A DNA stretch of 5,392 nt, from the NCBI GenBank assembly GCA_035470525.1, contig DATIQT010000082.1, positions 1 to 5,392 on the forward strand, written 5' to 3'. Source of the DNA: CALXSC01 sp035470525. GTDB taxonomy: Bacteria > Pseudomonadota > Alphaproteobacteria > Rickettsiales > UBA1997. Numbering within the stretch: the stretch's first letter is position 1; the number at the start of each line of letters is the position of its first letter. Positions 1-5,353 of the stretch are shown piece after piece. A model generated the notes under the pieces. That model was not told where the DNA came from and made no database searches. It saw only the letters and a program-made list of their open reading frames with translations. The position numbers were made by a program, and so were the translations under genes.

Positions 1-141
1 ATTTGATAATGAAAAACATTTAAAAGAAGAATTAATGAAATATAATATATATTTTAATGAATATAGGCAACATACATTTTTAAATGGAAAGACGCCAAAA
101 GAGGAATTGGAATTTTGTCAACGAAATAGTTGACATTTACA
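1..141 (+). mobile_element. Right end of an IS3/IS481-type insertion sequence (left part outside window)
   Basis: This stretch holds the transposase C-terminus and, overlapping its stop codon, a short inverted repeat TGTCAAC (116-122) / GTTGACA (129-135). It is followed by TTTACA ending at 141. Many IS3 and IS481 elements have outward ends of the form 5'-TG...CA-3' with the transposase gene running into the terminal repeat, so the right boundary is inferred to be near 141. The left end is outside the window, so neither the matching terminal repeat nor a target-site duplication can be verified. The family assignment rests on the transposase motif; the exact boundary is inference. Confidence 0.55.
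2..133 (+). CDS. Transposase / integrase core, C-terminal fragment (5' end outside window)
   Basis: The frame is open from the window edge and encodes 43 residues ending KTPKEELEFCQRNS before TGA at 131-133. The visible part contains YNIYFNEYRQHTFLNGKTPKEE. This matches the Y-N-x(n)-R-x-H-x(n)-L-x-G-x-TP-x-E signature at the C-terminus of DDE (rve) integrases of the IS3/IS481 group; the usual RPH appears here as RQH. The last catalytic Glu of the DDE triad would lie upstream and is not visible, so whether the enzyme is intact cannot be judged. The stop codon lies inside an inverted repeat that probably belongs to the IS terminus. There is no sign of a frameshift in the visible part. Confidence 0.7.
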   Translation, partial: FDNEKHLKEELMKYNIYFNEYRQHTFLNGKTPKEELEFCQRNS

Positions 142-227
142 GTTCTAAGCTTCAAGCCTTAAAGTGCGCTATTCCCTTTAATGTTGGTAAACTTATTATT
201 TTTCTTGATAAATATTTTTTTTATTAG

Positions 228-250
228 ACAATCTTTATACTAAGTATTGT
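228..250 (+). promoter_or_regulatory. Small dyad around TATACT upstream of proS
   Basis: ACAATCTT (228-235) and AAGTATTGT (242-250) form an inverted repeat with one bulged base around TATACT (236-241). TATACT could be a -10 hexamer, but no good -35 lies 16-18 bp upstream: TTGATA at 205-210 is 25 bp away. The promoter call is therefore weak. The dyad could be an operator or a 5'-leader hairpin for proS, or chance in AT-rich DNA. A possible AGGAT ribosome-binding site lies at 251-255, 13 nt before the ATG, which is rather distant. Confidence 0.25.
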
Positions 251-268
251 AGGATTTAATTAATAATT

Positions 269-1687
269 ATGAAGCATGCTTTAAATATTACCAGAGAAGA
301 AAACTTTGCTGATTGGTATCAAGAAGTTGTTAGTAAAGCTGATTTAGCTGAAACATCAAGCACCAAAGGTGCAATGGTTGTGAAACCATATGGTTGTGCT
401 ATTTGGGAGAATATAAAAAACATTCTTGATGAAAAACTTAAGAGTTTAGGGGTTCAAAATGCAATGTTTCCAGCTTTAATTCCTGTTGAATTATTGGAAA
501 AAGAAGCGGAACATGTTAGTGGATTTGCGAAAGAATGCGTTGTTATTACACATCATAGATTAATTGAAAAAAATGGAAAACTTGAACCAGATGGAGAGTT
601 AGAAAGACCATATATTTTAAGACCAACATCTGAAACGATTATTGGAGAAAGTTTTTCAAAATGGGTAAAATCTTATAGAGATTTGCCATTATTGATAAAT
701 CAATGGGCTAATGTATTTAGATGGGAAATGCGAACTAGAATGTTTTTGAGAACATCTGAATTTTTTTGGCAAGAGGGACATTGTGTATTCACAAATGAAA
801 AAGCGGCTGATGAAAATGCAAGAAAAATGTTAGAAGTTTATGATGAATTGTTGCGAAATTATTTTGCTATTTCTGGAGTAAATGGAGAAAAAACTGAAGA
901 TGAAAAATTTGCTGGTGCATTGAAAACTTATACTATAGAAACTATGATGCAAGATGGAAAAGCTTTGCAAACTTGTACTTCTCATAATTTAGGACAAAAT
1001 TTTGCTCATGCTAGTGAAATTAAATTTACTGATGAAAATACAAAAGAACAATATGCGTGGACAAGTTCTTGGGGTTTGAGTACTAGAACTATTGGTGCAT
1101 TAATTTTATCTCACAGTGATGATGATGGTCTTGTTTTGCCTCCAAAATTAGCTCCGTACCAAGTAGTTATAATTCCAGTTGTTCATAATGAAAATAAAAA
1201 AAATCAAATAATAGAATATTGTAATAAAATTAAAAATTCTTTAAATTGTAGAGTTTTGATTGATGAAAGTTTTGAAACTCCTCAAAATAAGAAATGGAAT
1301 TGGGTTAGAAAAGGTGCTCCATTAAGACTTGAAATTGGTGAGAGAGATAATGAAAATAATTCAATATTTTTCGCTAGAAGAGATAGAATTATTGAAAAAA
1401 ACAATATGTCATTTAATGAATTTGTAGGTAAATATCAATCAATTTTAGATGATATGCAAGCTACACTTCTGCAGAAAAATAAAGATAATTTAAAGGCAAA
1501 AACTGTGAAAATTGAAACTTTAGAAGAGTTAAAAAAAGCCGTTGAGAAAGAAGTATTATTTTTTAATATACCAAGCAAATTTTTTGGAAATGAAGTTTTA
1601 ACTAAATTAATGGAAGAAAATGCTTTATCTTTTAGATGTATTCCTTTTGAGGAATCAGATAGAATAATAGTAGCTAAGAGTTATTAA
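269..1687 (+). CDS. proS: Prolyl-tRNA synthetase, archaeal/eukaryote-type
   Basis: This cytoplasmic class II aminoacyl-tRNA synthetase attaches proline to tRNA-Pro using ATP. The 472 residues fit the short archaeal/eukaryote-type ProRS (about 480-500 aa) and lack the roughly 180-residue editing insertion of typical bacterial ProRS. Visible landmarks are RPTSETIIGESF (118-129, proline/ATP site), motif 2 FRWEMRTRMFLRTSEFFWQEGH (150-171, with R151 and E153), CTSHNLGQNFA (236-246) and motif 3 GLSTRTIGALILSHSDDDG (269-287, R273). An HGTP anticodon-binding domain starts near 296 and carries the family motif KGAPLRLEIGERD (348-360). A C-terminal domain (about 410-472) ends in the family-typical terminal Tyr. 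This domain normally binds zinc through several Cys, but only C457 is present here, so zinc binding is probably lost. The ATG at 269 is chosen because the N-terminus aligns with the family start; the next Met (M36) would remove conserved sequence. A hairpin terminator follows the stop. Confidence 0.95.
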   Translation: MKHALNITREENFADWYQEVVSKADLAETSSTKGAMVVKPYGCAIWENIKNILDEKLKSLGVQNAMFPALIPVELLEKEAEHVSGFAKECVVITHHRLIEKNGKLEPDGELERPYILRPTSETIIGESFSKWVKSYRDLPLLINQWANVFRWEMRTRMFLRTSEFFWQEGHCVFTNEKAADENARKMLEVYDELLRNYFAISGVNGEKTEDEKFAGALKTYTIETMMQDGKALQTCTSHNLGQNFAHASEIKFTDENTKEQYAWTSSWGLSTRTIGALILSHSDDDGLVLPPKLAPYQVVIIPVVHNENKKNQIIEYCNKIKNSLNCRVLIDESFETPQNKKWNWVRKGAPLRLEIGERDNENNSIFFARRDRIIEKNNMSFNEFVGKYQSILDDMQATLLQKNKDNLKAKTVKIETLEELKKAVEKEVLFFNIPSKFFGNEVLTKLMEENALSFRCIPFEESDRIIVAKSY

Positions 1688-1692
1688 TAATA

Positions 1693-1719
1693 AATAACAC
1701 CACAATAAATGGTGTTATT
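1693..1719. terminator. Hairpin terminator between convergent proS and secG
   Basis: AATAACACCA (1693-1702) pairs perfectly with TGGTGTTATT (1710-1719) around a 7-nt loop. The hairpin starts 5 nt after the proS stop and lies 23 bp beyond the secG stop, so it can serve both convergent transcripts. The T-run after the stem is poor on the + strand (CTCTAAAAATAATT) and only moderately T-rich on the - strand. It may be a weak or bidirectional intrinsic terminator. The stem symmetry is directly visible; termination is inferred. Confidence 0.7.
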
Positions 1720-1742
1720 CTCTAAAAATAATTAAAGGATAA

Positions 1743-2042
1743 TTATTTATTATTATTGTTCTTAATGAGACTTTCTATGGTAATATTAGTATTATCATTA
1801 AATCCTCTTGCTGAAAAAGTTGCAAGTAACATTGAATTTAACATAAATAATACAAATAATACCATTGTAAATCTTGACATGGGAGTTGAAGTACTTCTTT
1901 TAGATAACATTTGTGCATTACCATTACCACCACCTATACCACTCAAAGAATCATTATCCGTTTGCTGTAGAAGAACAGCAACTATAATTAAAACAGAAAG
2001 TACTATTTGTACTATGAACAAAAAACTTTGTAAAGATGACAT
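1743..2042 (-). CDS. secG: Protein translocase subunit SecG
   Basis: SecG is the small non-essential subunit of the SecYEG channel. It assists SecA-driven export across the inner membrane. The 99 residues show the family pattern: transmembrane segment 1 at about 7-25 (FLFIVQIVLSVLIIVAVLL), the conserved LLQQ plus a polar/glycine-rich loop (LSGIGGGNGNAQML, 33-46), then transmembrane segment 2 at about 58-77. A polar Asn-rich tail ends in NNNNK. The Gly-rich loop is typical of alphaproteobacterial SecG. No Shine-Dalgarno is visible before the ATG (the leader reads TTTAAATAAG). The gene begins only 24 nt after the pilin-like stop with no terminator between them, so cotranscription and translational coupling are likely. 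The ATG is the only plausible start, since it leaves a short polar N-terminus before segment 1. In other bacteria secG often sits near unrelated housekeeping genes, so the neighbourhood is not diagnostic. Confidence 0.88.
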   Translation of the reverse strand: MSSLQSFLFIVQIVLSVLIIVAVLLQQTDNDSLSGIGGGNGNAQMLSKRSTSTPMSRFTMVLFVLFMLNSMLLATFSARGFNDNTNITIESLIKNNNNK

Positions 2043-2066
2043 CTTATTTAAACTTTAAAAAACAAA

Positions 2067-2723
2067 TTATAAACCAATACCAATAGCTATTACACAATCT
2101 TTTGTAGTATCAGTAGTACTATAACTACAAGTTCCAGTTCCTGCATTAAAAGAATAAACTCTACCTGAATCTATAACTCCATTATCCATTTTACTATCTA
2201 AAAAGTTAGCATCTCTTCTAGTAATACTAGGATTTGTTAATGTTGTAACAGTATCACCTATATCTTCCAAATCAGTAACAGTTTCAGCTGTTCCACCTGT
2301 TCCACCATCAGAAATCAAAAATATAACATTTTGATCCATAGCTCCTTCGTTATATCCTAAAACATAGAATGAACCTTTAATTTTAGAATCTATACCGTAA
2401 TCACTATCCAAGCTAGTAGCACCAGTTGTAGTAGTAGTTGGATCAATATCTGTTATACCTTCTTCATACAAATCATGCCAAGCAACACCTGTTTCACTAA
2501 ATTCCATTTGGTCGCTATCAACACCACCTGGTAATTCTCCGACAGCTGTATAATAAGCATTAATTGCTGTTTGATAATTTCTAATTTCTGATATAACAGC
2601 CCTTAATTCAGCACTTCTAATTAAACTTGCACCACCTGTAATACCAGCAACTAAAAGACCGATAATAATAAGAACAATTGATAATTCTATTAATGAAAAA
2701 CCCTTACTGTTTTTTAATATCAT
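2067..2723 (-). CDS. Type IV pilin-like pseudopilin (prepilin N-terminal methylation protein)
   Basis: The N-terminus is a textbook class III prepilin leader: a short basic peptide MILKNSKG, cleavage predicted between G8 and F9, then FSLIELSIVLIIIGLLVAG with the conserved Glu at mature position 5 (E13). The hydrophobic helix (about 9-29) continues into an amphipathic helix (about 35-60, AELRAVISEIRNYQTAINAYY), as in type IV pilins and type II secretion pseudopilins. The globular part contains a Thr-rich stretch (TTTTTGATS, 96-104) and NFLDSKMDNGVIDSGRV (173-189), resembling an ID-K-DDG-x-P-x-x-G-x-V motif recalled from other bacterial pseudopilins. C199 and C210 are the only cysteines and could form a C-terminal disulfide loop. 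Maturation would need a prepilin peptidase and filament assembly would need an ATPase and platform protein; none is in the window. AAAGGGA lies just before the ATG. Major pilin versus minor pseudopilin cannot be decided. Confidence 0.85.
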   Translation of the reverse strand: MILKNSKGFSLIELSIVLIIIGLLVAGITGGASLIRSAELRAVISEIRNYQTAINAYYTAVGELPGGVDSDQMEFSETGVAWHDLYEEGITDIDPTTTTTGATSLDSDYGIDSKIKGSFYVLGYNEGAMDQNVIFLISDGGTGGTAETVTDLEDIGDTVTTLTNPSITRRDANFLDSKMDNGVIDSGRVYSFNAGTGTCSYSTTDTTKDCVIAIGIGL

Positions 2724-2760
2724 ATTTCCCTTTTTTTATTTTAGATTAATATGAATAGAA

Positions 2761-2789
2761 TTTATAATAAAAAAATTATTTTGCAACAA
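2761..2789 (-). promoter_or_regulatory. Candidate promoter of the pilin-secG transcript
   Basis: Reading the minus strand, TTGTTG (2789-2784) is followed after 17 bp by TATAAA (2766-2761). This places a start site near 2754 and a leader of about 30 nt containing the AAAGGGA ribosome-binding site (2733-2727), 3 nt before the ATG. The -10 matches consensus at 5 of 6 positions, but the -35 matches at only 3. In such AT-rich DNA this is a weak prediction. Confidence 0.35.
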
Positions 2790-2826
2790 AAATCTAATAT
2801 TTCATAATTAAATATATAAAAAAATG

Positions 2827-2856
2827 TTGACTTATTTAAAATTGTTTTATTATTAT
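2827..2856 (+). promoter_or_regulatory. Candidate sigma-70 promoter of the Dps-like gene
   Basis: TTGACT (2827-2832, 5 of 6 to consensus) and TATTAT (2851-2856, 5 of 6) are separated by 18 bp. They predict a start near 2863 and a leader of about 33 nt. AAGGA at 2886-2890, 5 nt before the ATG, is a good ribosome-binding site. The -10 box lies inside a large dyad (2851-2884), so access of RNA polymerase could be controlled by a dimeric repressor. Confidence 0.5.
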
Positions 2857-2884
2857 CAATAACAATTCTAAGTTATTAATAATA
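2851..2884. promoter_or_regulatory. 34-bp imperfect palindrome over the -10 box and leader of the Dps-like gene
   Basis: The left arm TATTATCAATAAC (2851-2863) and right arm GTTATTAATAATA (2872-2884) are complementary at 12 of 13 positions, with an 8-bp centre (AATTCTAA). The dyad starts at the -10 box and ends 1 nt before the AAGGA ribosome-binding site. It could be an operator for a dimeric regulator (Fur, Irr or PerR-like proteins would suit a ferritin-like target, but no consensus site was recognised) or a leader hairpin affecting translation. The symmetry is observed; the function is inferred. Confidence 0.45.
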
Positions 2885-2895
2885 TAAGGAAATTT

Positions 2896-3252
2896 ATGTT
2901 GGAATTATTACAAAGATTATTAGCCTTCAAATATTCATGTAAATTAAATCATTGGAAAACAGATAGTTATGCAAAACATTTACTATTTGACAGACTCCAA
3001 GAGGATATAGATGAATTTGTGGATAAAATAGCAGAAGAGTATTTTATGACACTAGGAAAGAAAAAAGATTTAGAAAAAACAATTTTAGAAACAAAATATA
3101 TAGATAAGGATTTAGTTAAATTATCAAAAGATATCAATAAATATATAGAAAAATTGGCCAAAGACACAAAACTTGGTCAAGGTATATTATCACTTTTGGG
3201 AAATATCAGAGAAAGCTTTGATGGAAAATTAGCTTTATTAACTTTAAATTAA
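2896..3252 (+). CDS. Short Dps/ferritin-like protein (DUF5856-like), function unproven
   Basis: The 118 residues are predicted almost wholly helical, with no signal peptide or membrane segment. LNHWKTDSYAKHLLFDRLQEDIDEFVDKIAEEY (17-49) resembles the first half of Dps, where HW...H...D...D...E provides ferroxidase ligands. H19, H28, D32, D43 and E47 reproduce the Dps spacing after the second His exactly (H+4, +11, +4); the first His is 9 rather than 12 residues upstream. The HW-x-T-x-S-Y-x-x-H pattern also recalls the DUF5856 family, known mainly from phages and large viruses. The protein is shorter than Dps (about 150-170 aa), and the second helical pair (about 70-115, Lys-rich) is not clearly recognisable. 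A role in iron binding or peroxide protection is inference. The start has a good AAGGA site. Its last 9 bp overlap the end of murA on the other strand, and no terminator is visible, so its transcript may run antisense into murA. Confidence 0.75.
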   Translation: MLELLQRLLAFKYSCKLNHWKTDSYAKHLLFDRLQEDIDEFVDKIAEEYFMTLGKKKDLEKTILETKYIDKDLVKLSKDINKYIEKLAKDTKLGQGILSLLGNIRESFDGKLALLTLN

Positions 3253-4557
3253 TTCTTTATCATAAAGAACTTGAATTTTTGCACCACAATTATTTAATTT
3301 TTCAGCCAAAAATTCATAACCTCTTTCAAGATGATAAATTCTTGTAACTTCGCTTGTTCCTTCTGCACATAAACCTGCAAGAACCAGAGAAACAGAAGCT
3401 CTTAAATCACTAGCCATAACTTGAGCATTTTTATAACAATTTGCTTTTCCACTTATAACTGCTTTATTACCTAAAACAGTAATATCACCTCCCATTCTAT
3501 TCAATTCAGGAACATGCATAAATCTGTTTTCAAAAATAGTTTCATCTACTGTTGATTCACCTTCTATCATTGCTAATAAAGTAACAATTTGTGCCTGCAT
3601 ATCAGTAGCAAAACCGGGATAAACATCTGTTACAACATTAATTGGTCTTAGCTTATTTTTTCCTCTTTTTATTCTTATTGTATTTTTATTAATCTTTTTA
3701 ATATCAGCACCAATAGTTTCTAATTTCTCAATTAAATTTTCAACAGTGTTATAAAAATCTAGTCCTGTAATAGTTAAATCACCATCAGTCATCAATGCAC
3801 CAATCATATAGCTAGCTGCTTCCATTCTATCACCCATTACACAATATTCAGCAGAATGGAGTTCTTTTACACCTTCTATTTCAATATCAGAAGTTCCTGC
3901 ACCTTTTATTTTAGCTCCCATAGCTATCAAACAATTAGCTAAATCAACTATTTCTGGCTCTCTTGCTGCATTTCCAATTCTTGTAATACCTTTAGCTAAA
4001 GTTGCTGCCATCATAATATTTTCAGTAGCTCCAACAGATGGCGATCTAAATTCAATATTTGCTCCTTGTAGTTTTCCATTTTTACAAACAGCTTTTACAT
4101 AACCATCTTCAATTTTTATATCAACACCCATTTCTTTGAATGCATCTAAATGTATATCCACAGGTCTGCTACCTATTGCACAACCACCCGGCAACGATAC
4201 TTCAGCTTTTCCAAATCTTGCCAATAATGGTCCTAAAATAACAAAAGACGCTCTCATTTGAGACACTATAGAATAAGGGGCTATGTGATTATTTAATTTT
4301 GTATTATCCAAAATAATAACTTTTCCATTCCCATTGTTTGATAAATCCCCATCTAAAATAACTTTTCCACCAAGATGATTTTGCAAATATATTAAAGTTG
4401 TCATATCCAAAAGATTTGGTATATTGCTCAATTTTAAAGTTCCTTTTTTTAAAAGAACACTGGCACAAATCATTTTTAAAGCTGAATTTTTAGCACCAGA
4501 AACTTTAATATCTCCGATTAATTTGCATTTTCCTTCTAAAATTATTTTTTTCATCAT
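3244..4557 (-). CDS. murA: UDP-N-acetylglucosamine 1-carboxyvinyltransferase (MurA)
   Basis: MurA transfers enolpyruvate from phosphoenolpyruvate to UDP-GlcNAc, the first committed step of peptidoglycan synthesis, in the cytoplasm. Length (437 aa, versus 419 in E. coli) and motifs fit across the whole protein. GAKNSALK (21-28) holds the K23/N24 pair equivalent to E. coli K22/N23. PGGCAIGSRPVDIHL (123-137) carries the catalytic loop cysteine C126 (E. coli C115), so the enzyme is of the fosfomycin-sensitive Cys type. YPGFATDMQAQ (313-323) holds D319 (E. coli D305), and YHLERGYE (408-415) holds R412 (E. coli R397). All key residues are present. Two ATGs are adjacent (4557 and 4554). GGGA about 8 nt upstream slightly favours the first, while alignment to MxKxxxxG family starts would also allow the second. 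The gene is convergent with the Dps-like gene (9-bp overlap) and divergent from the deaminase. No convincing -10/-35 pair was found. Confidence 0.96.
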   Translation of the reverse strand: MMKKIILEGKCKLIGDIKVSGAKNSALKMICASVLLKKGTLKLSNIPNLLDMTTLIYLQNHLGGKVILDGDLSNNGNGKVIILDNTKLNNHIAPYSIVSQMRASFVILGPLLARFGKAEVSLPGGCAIGSRPVDIHLDAFKEMGVDIKIEDGYVKAVCKNGKLQGANIEFRSPSVGATENIMMAATLAKGITRIGNAAREPEIVDLANCLIAMGAKIKGAGTSDIEIEGVKELHSAEYCVMGDRMEAASYMIGALMTDGDLTITGLDFYNTVENLIEKLETIGADIKKINKNTIRIKRGKNKLRPINVVTDVYPGFATDMQAQIVTLLAMIEGESTVDETIFENRFMHVPELNRMGGDITVLGNKAVISGKANCYKNAQVMASDLRASVSLVLAGLCAEGTSEVTRIYHLERGYEFLAEKLNNCGAKIQVLYDKELI

Positions 4558-4644
4558 ATATTTTTTCCCAAGTATCTCCCAATATTAAGTTAAGTTTAAA
4601 AGTTAAAATTAATTTTTCAAGAAATTATTAAACTCATATGAATA

Positions 4645-4660
4645 AATTTTTATAAAAATT
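4645..4660. repeat. Perfect 16-bp palindrome in the murA/deaminase spacer
   Basis: AATTTTTATAAAAATT is its own reverse complement. Its core ATTTTTATAAAAA (4646-4658) recurs exactly at 4701-4713 in the centre of the larger inverted repeat next to the deaminase start, 55 bp away. Two copies of one symmetrical core in a divergent promoter region could be paired regulator sites. AT-rich composition makes chance matches more likely, so confidence is modest. Confidence 0.35.
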
Positions 4661-4689
4661 ATTTTATACAAATTCTATTGATTTTAATA

Positions 4690-4727
4690 ATTTACAAAAT
4701 ATTTTTATAAAAAAATATTTTGTAAAT
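4690..4727. promoter_or_regulatory. 38-bp perfect inverted repeat directly upstream of the deaminase start
   Basis: ATTTACAAAATATTTTT (4690-4706) is exactly complementary to AAAAATATTTTGTAAAT (4711-4727) around ATAA. The 17-bp stem has only two G-C pairs. It ends 2 nt before the ATG and occupies the place where a Shine-Dalgarno would lie; none is present. TTTACA (4691-4696) resembles a -35 box and TATTTT (4716-4721) a -10 box at a long 19-bp spacing, which would give a nearly leaderless mRNA. The element could be an operator for a dimeric protein, a translation-blocking hairpin if transcribed, or a promoter with built-in symmetry. It faces both murA and the deaminase. Confidence 0.6.
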
Positions 4728-4729
4728 AT

Positions 4730-5179
4730 ATGGAATTAGATGAATATTTTATGGAATTAGCCAGAAAAACAGCTGAGGAATCCAAAGAGCTTTCAACAAA
4801 AGTTGGTTGTGTAATTGTAAATGAAAACAATGATATAGTATCTATAGGTTGCAATAATTATGTTATAGATCCAACATTAGAAGGAATAGACAACAAAATT
4901 TCAATGAGACACTTAATATCCGTTCATGCAGAAATGAAGGCATTAATTTCTGCTAGTAAACCAATAAAAAATTGTAAAATCTATGTCACACATGCTCCTT
5001 GCGAAAACTGTTTAAAACATTTAATAACAGCTGGCATAAAAGAAATTATATATGAGCAATTATCAACAAAAACTGGTTTTATTACTCAAGAAGGACGAGA
5101 TGCAATAATAAGAATGATGAAAGAAACCAATATAAAAAATAGAAATATGAAAGGAATTAGCTATATAAACGATAAATAA
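4730..5179 (+). CDS. dCMP deaminase-like zinc-dependent cytidylate deaminase
   Basis: This is a 149-residue single-domain member of the cytidine/deoxycytidylate deaminase fold. Zinc ligands and the catalytic acid are visible as HAE (H66, E68) and PCENC (C91, C94). LSTKVGCVIVNENNDIVSIG (21-40) and the PLKxC-like IKNCKIYVTHAPCENC strand are typical of dCMP deaminases, which make dUMP for thymidylate synthesis. The family's usual GYNGxP is GCNNYV here (40-45), keeping N42 but losing the following Gly and Pro, so allosteric or substrate details may differ. The closest feel is to the phage/ComEB-type group. RibD is unlikely because no reductase domain follows, and TadA is less likely because the sequence resembles STKVGAVIV-type dCMP deaminases. 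No Shine-Dalgarno precedes the ATG at 4730. ATGGAATTAG recurs at 4751-4760, giving an alternative start at M8, also without a site. The first start keeps the family N-terminal helix and is preferred. Confidence 0.82.
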   Translation: MELDEYFMELARKTAEESKELSTKVGCVIVNENNDIVSIGCNNYVIDPTLEGIDNKISMRHLISVHAEMKALISASKPIKNCKIYVTHAPCENCLKHLITAGIKEIIYEQLSTKTGFITQEGRDAIIRMMKETNIKNRNMKGISYINDK

Positions 5180-5353
5180 ATTTAATACTGCTAATTTCGC
5201 TTTTTAAACTATATAAATATTTAAAATATTAGGTTTATTATTTTAATAGATCTCCTGCAAATAAAATTTGAACAATTTCAATACTTATAGTAAATCAAAT
5301 TATAATTTTAAATAATTTTCCTTAAAATTCTAATTTCTACTTCAAATACTTGT
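5180..5353. other. AT-rich non-coding spacer after the deaminase gene
   Basis: No open frame with a credible start and ribosome-binding site, no RNA gene and no clear terminator were found here. Only short AT dyads such as TTGAA (5268-5272) / TTCAA (5277-5281) are present, within what is expected by chance. The stretch leads into the GC-rich hairpin at the window edge. Confidence 0.5.

Noticed and set aside
130..135. Perfect TTGACA at the IS end, a possible outward -35 box driving proS
   Set aside because: No reasonable -10 hexamer lies 15-19 bp downstream (the sequence there is TTCAAGCCTT), and the motif is explained by the IS inverted repeat.
142..227. Possible remnant coding sequence between the IS end and proS (short hydrophobic + frame, SALFPLMLVNLLFF)
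   Set aside because: The frame is short, has a stop just upstream, and no family is recognised; treated as spacer.
1756..2058. 100-codon open frame on the + strand
   Set aside because: It lies antisense over secG; its product has no family features, while the opposite strand encodes a clear two-TM SecG.
2967..3167. 66-codon open frame on the - strand
   Set aside because: It is a shadow of the Dps-like gene: Ser/Leu-rich product, no ribosome-binding site and no recognisable motif.
4581..4620. TTGAAA (minus strand, 4620-4615) as a -35 box for murA
   Set aside because: No acceptable -10 hexamer occurs at 15-19 bp; the best candidate, TAACTT, is 22 bp away.
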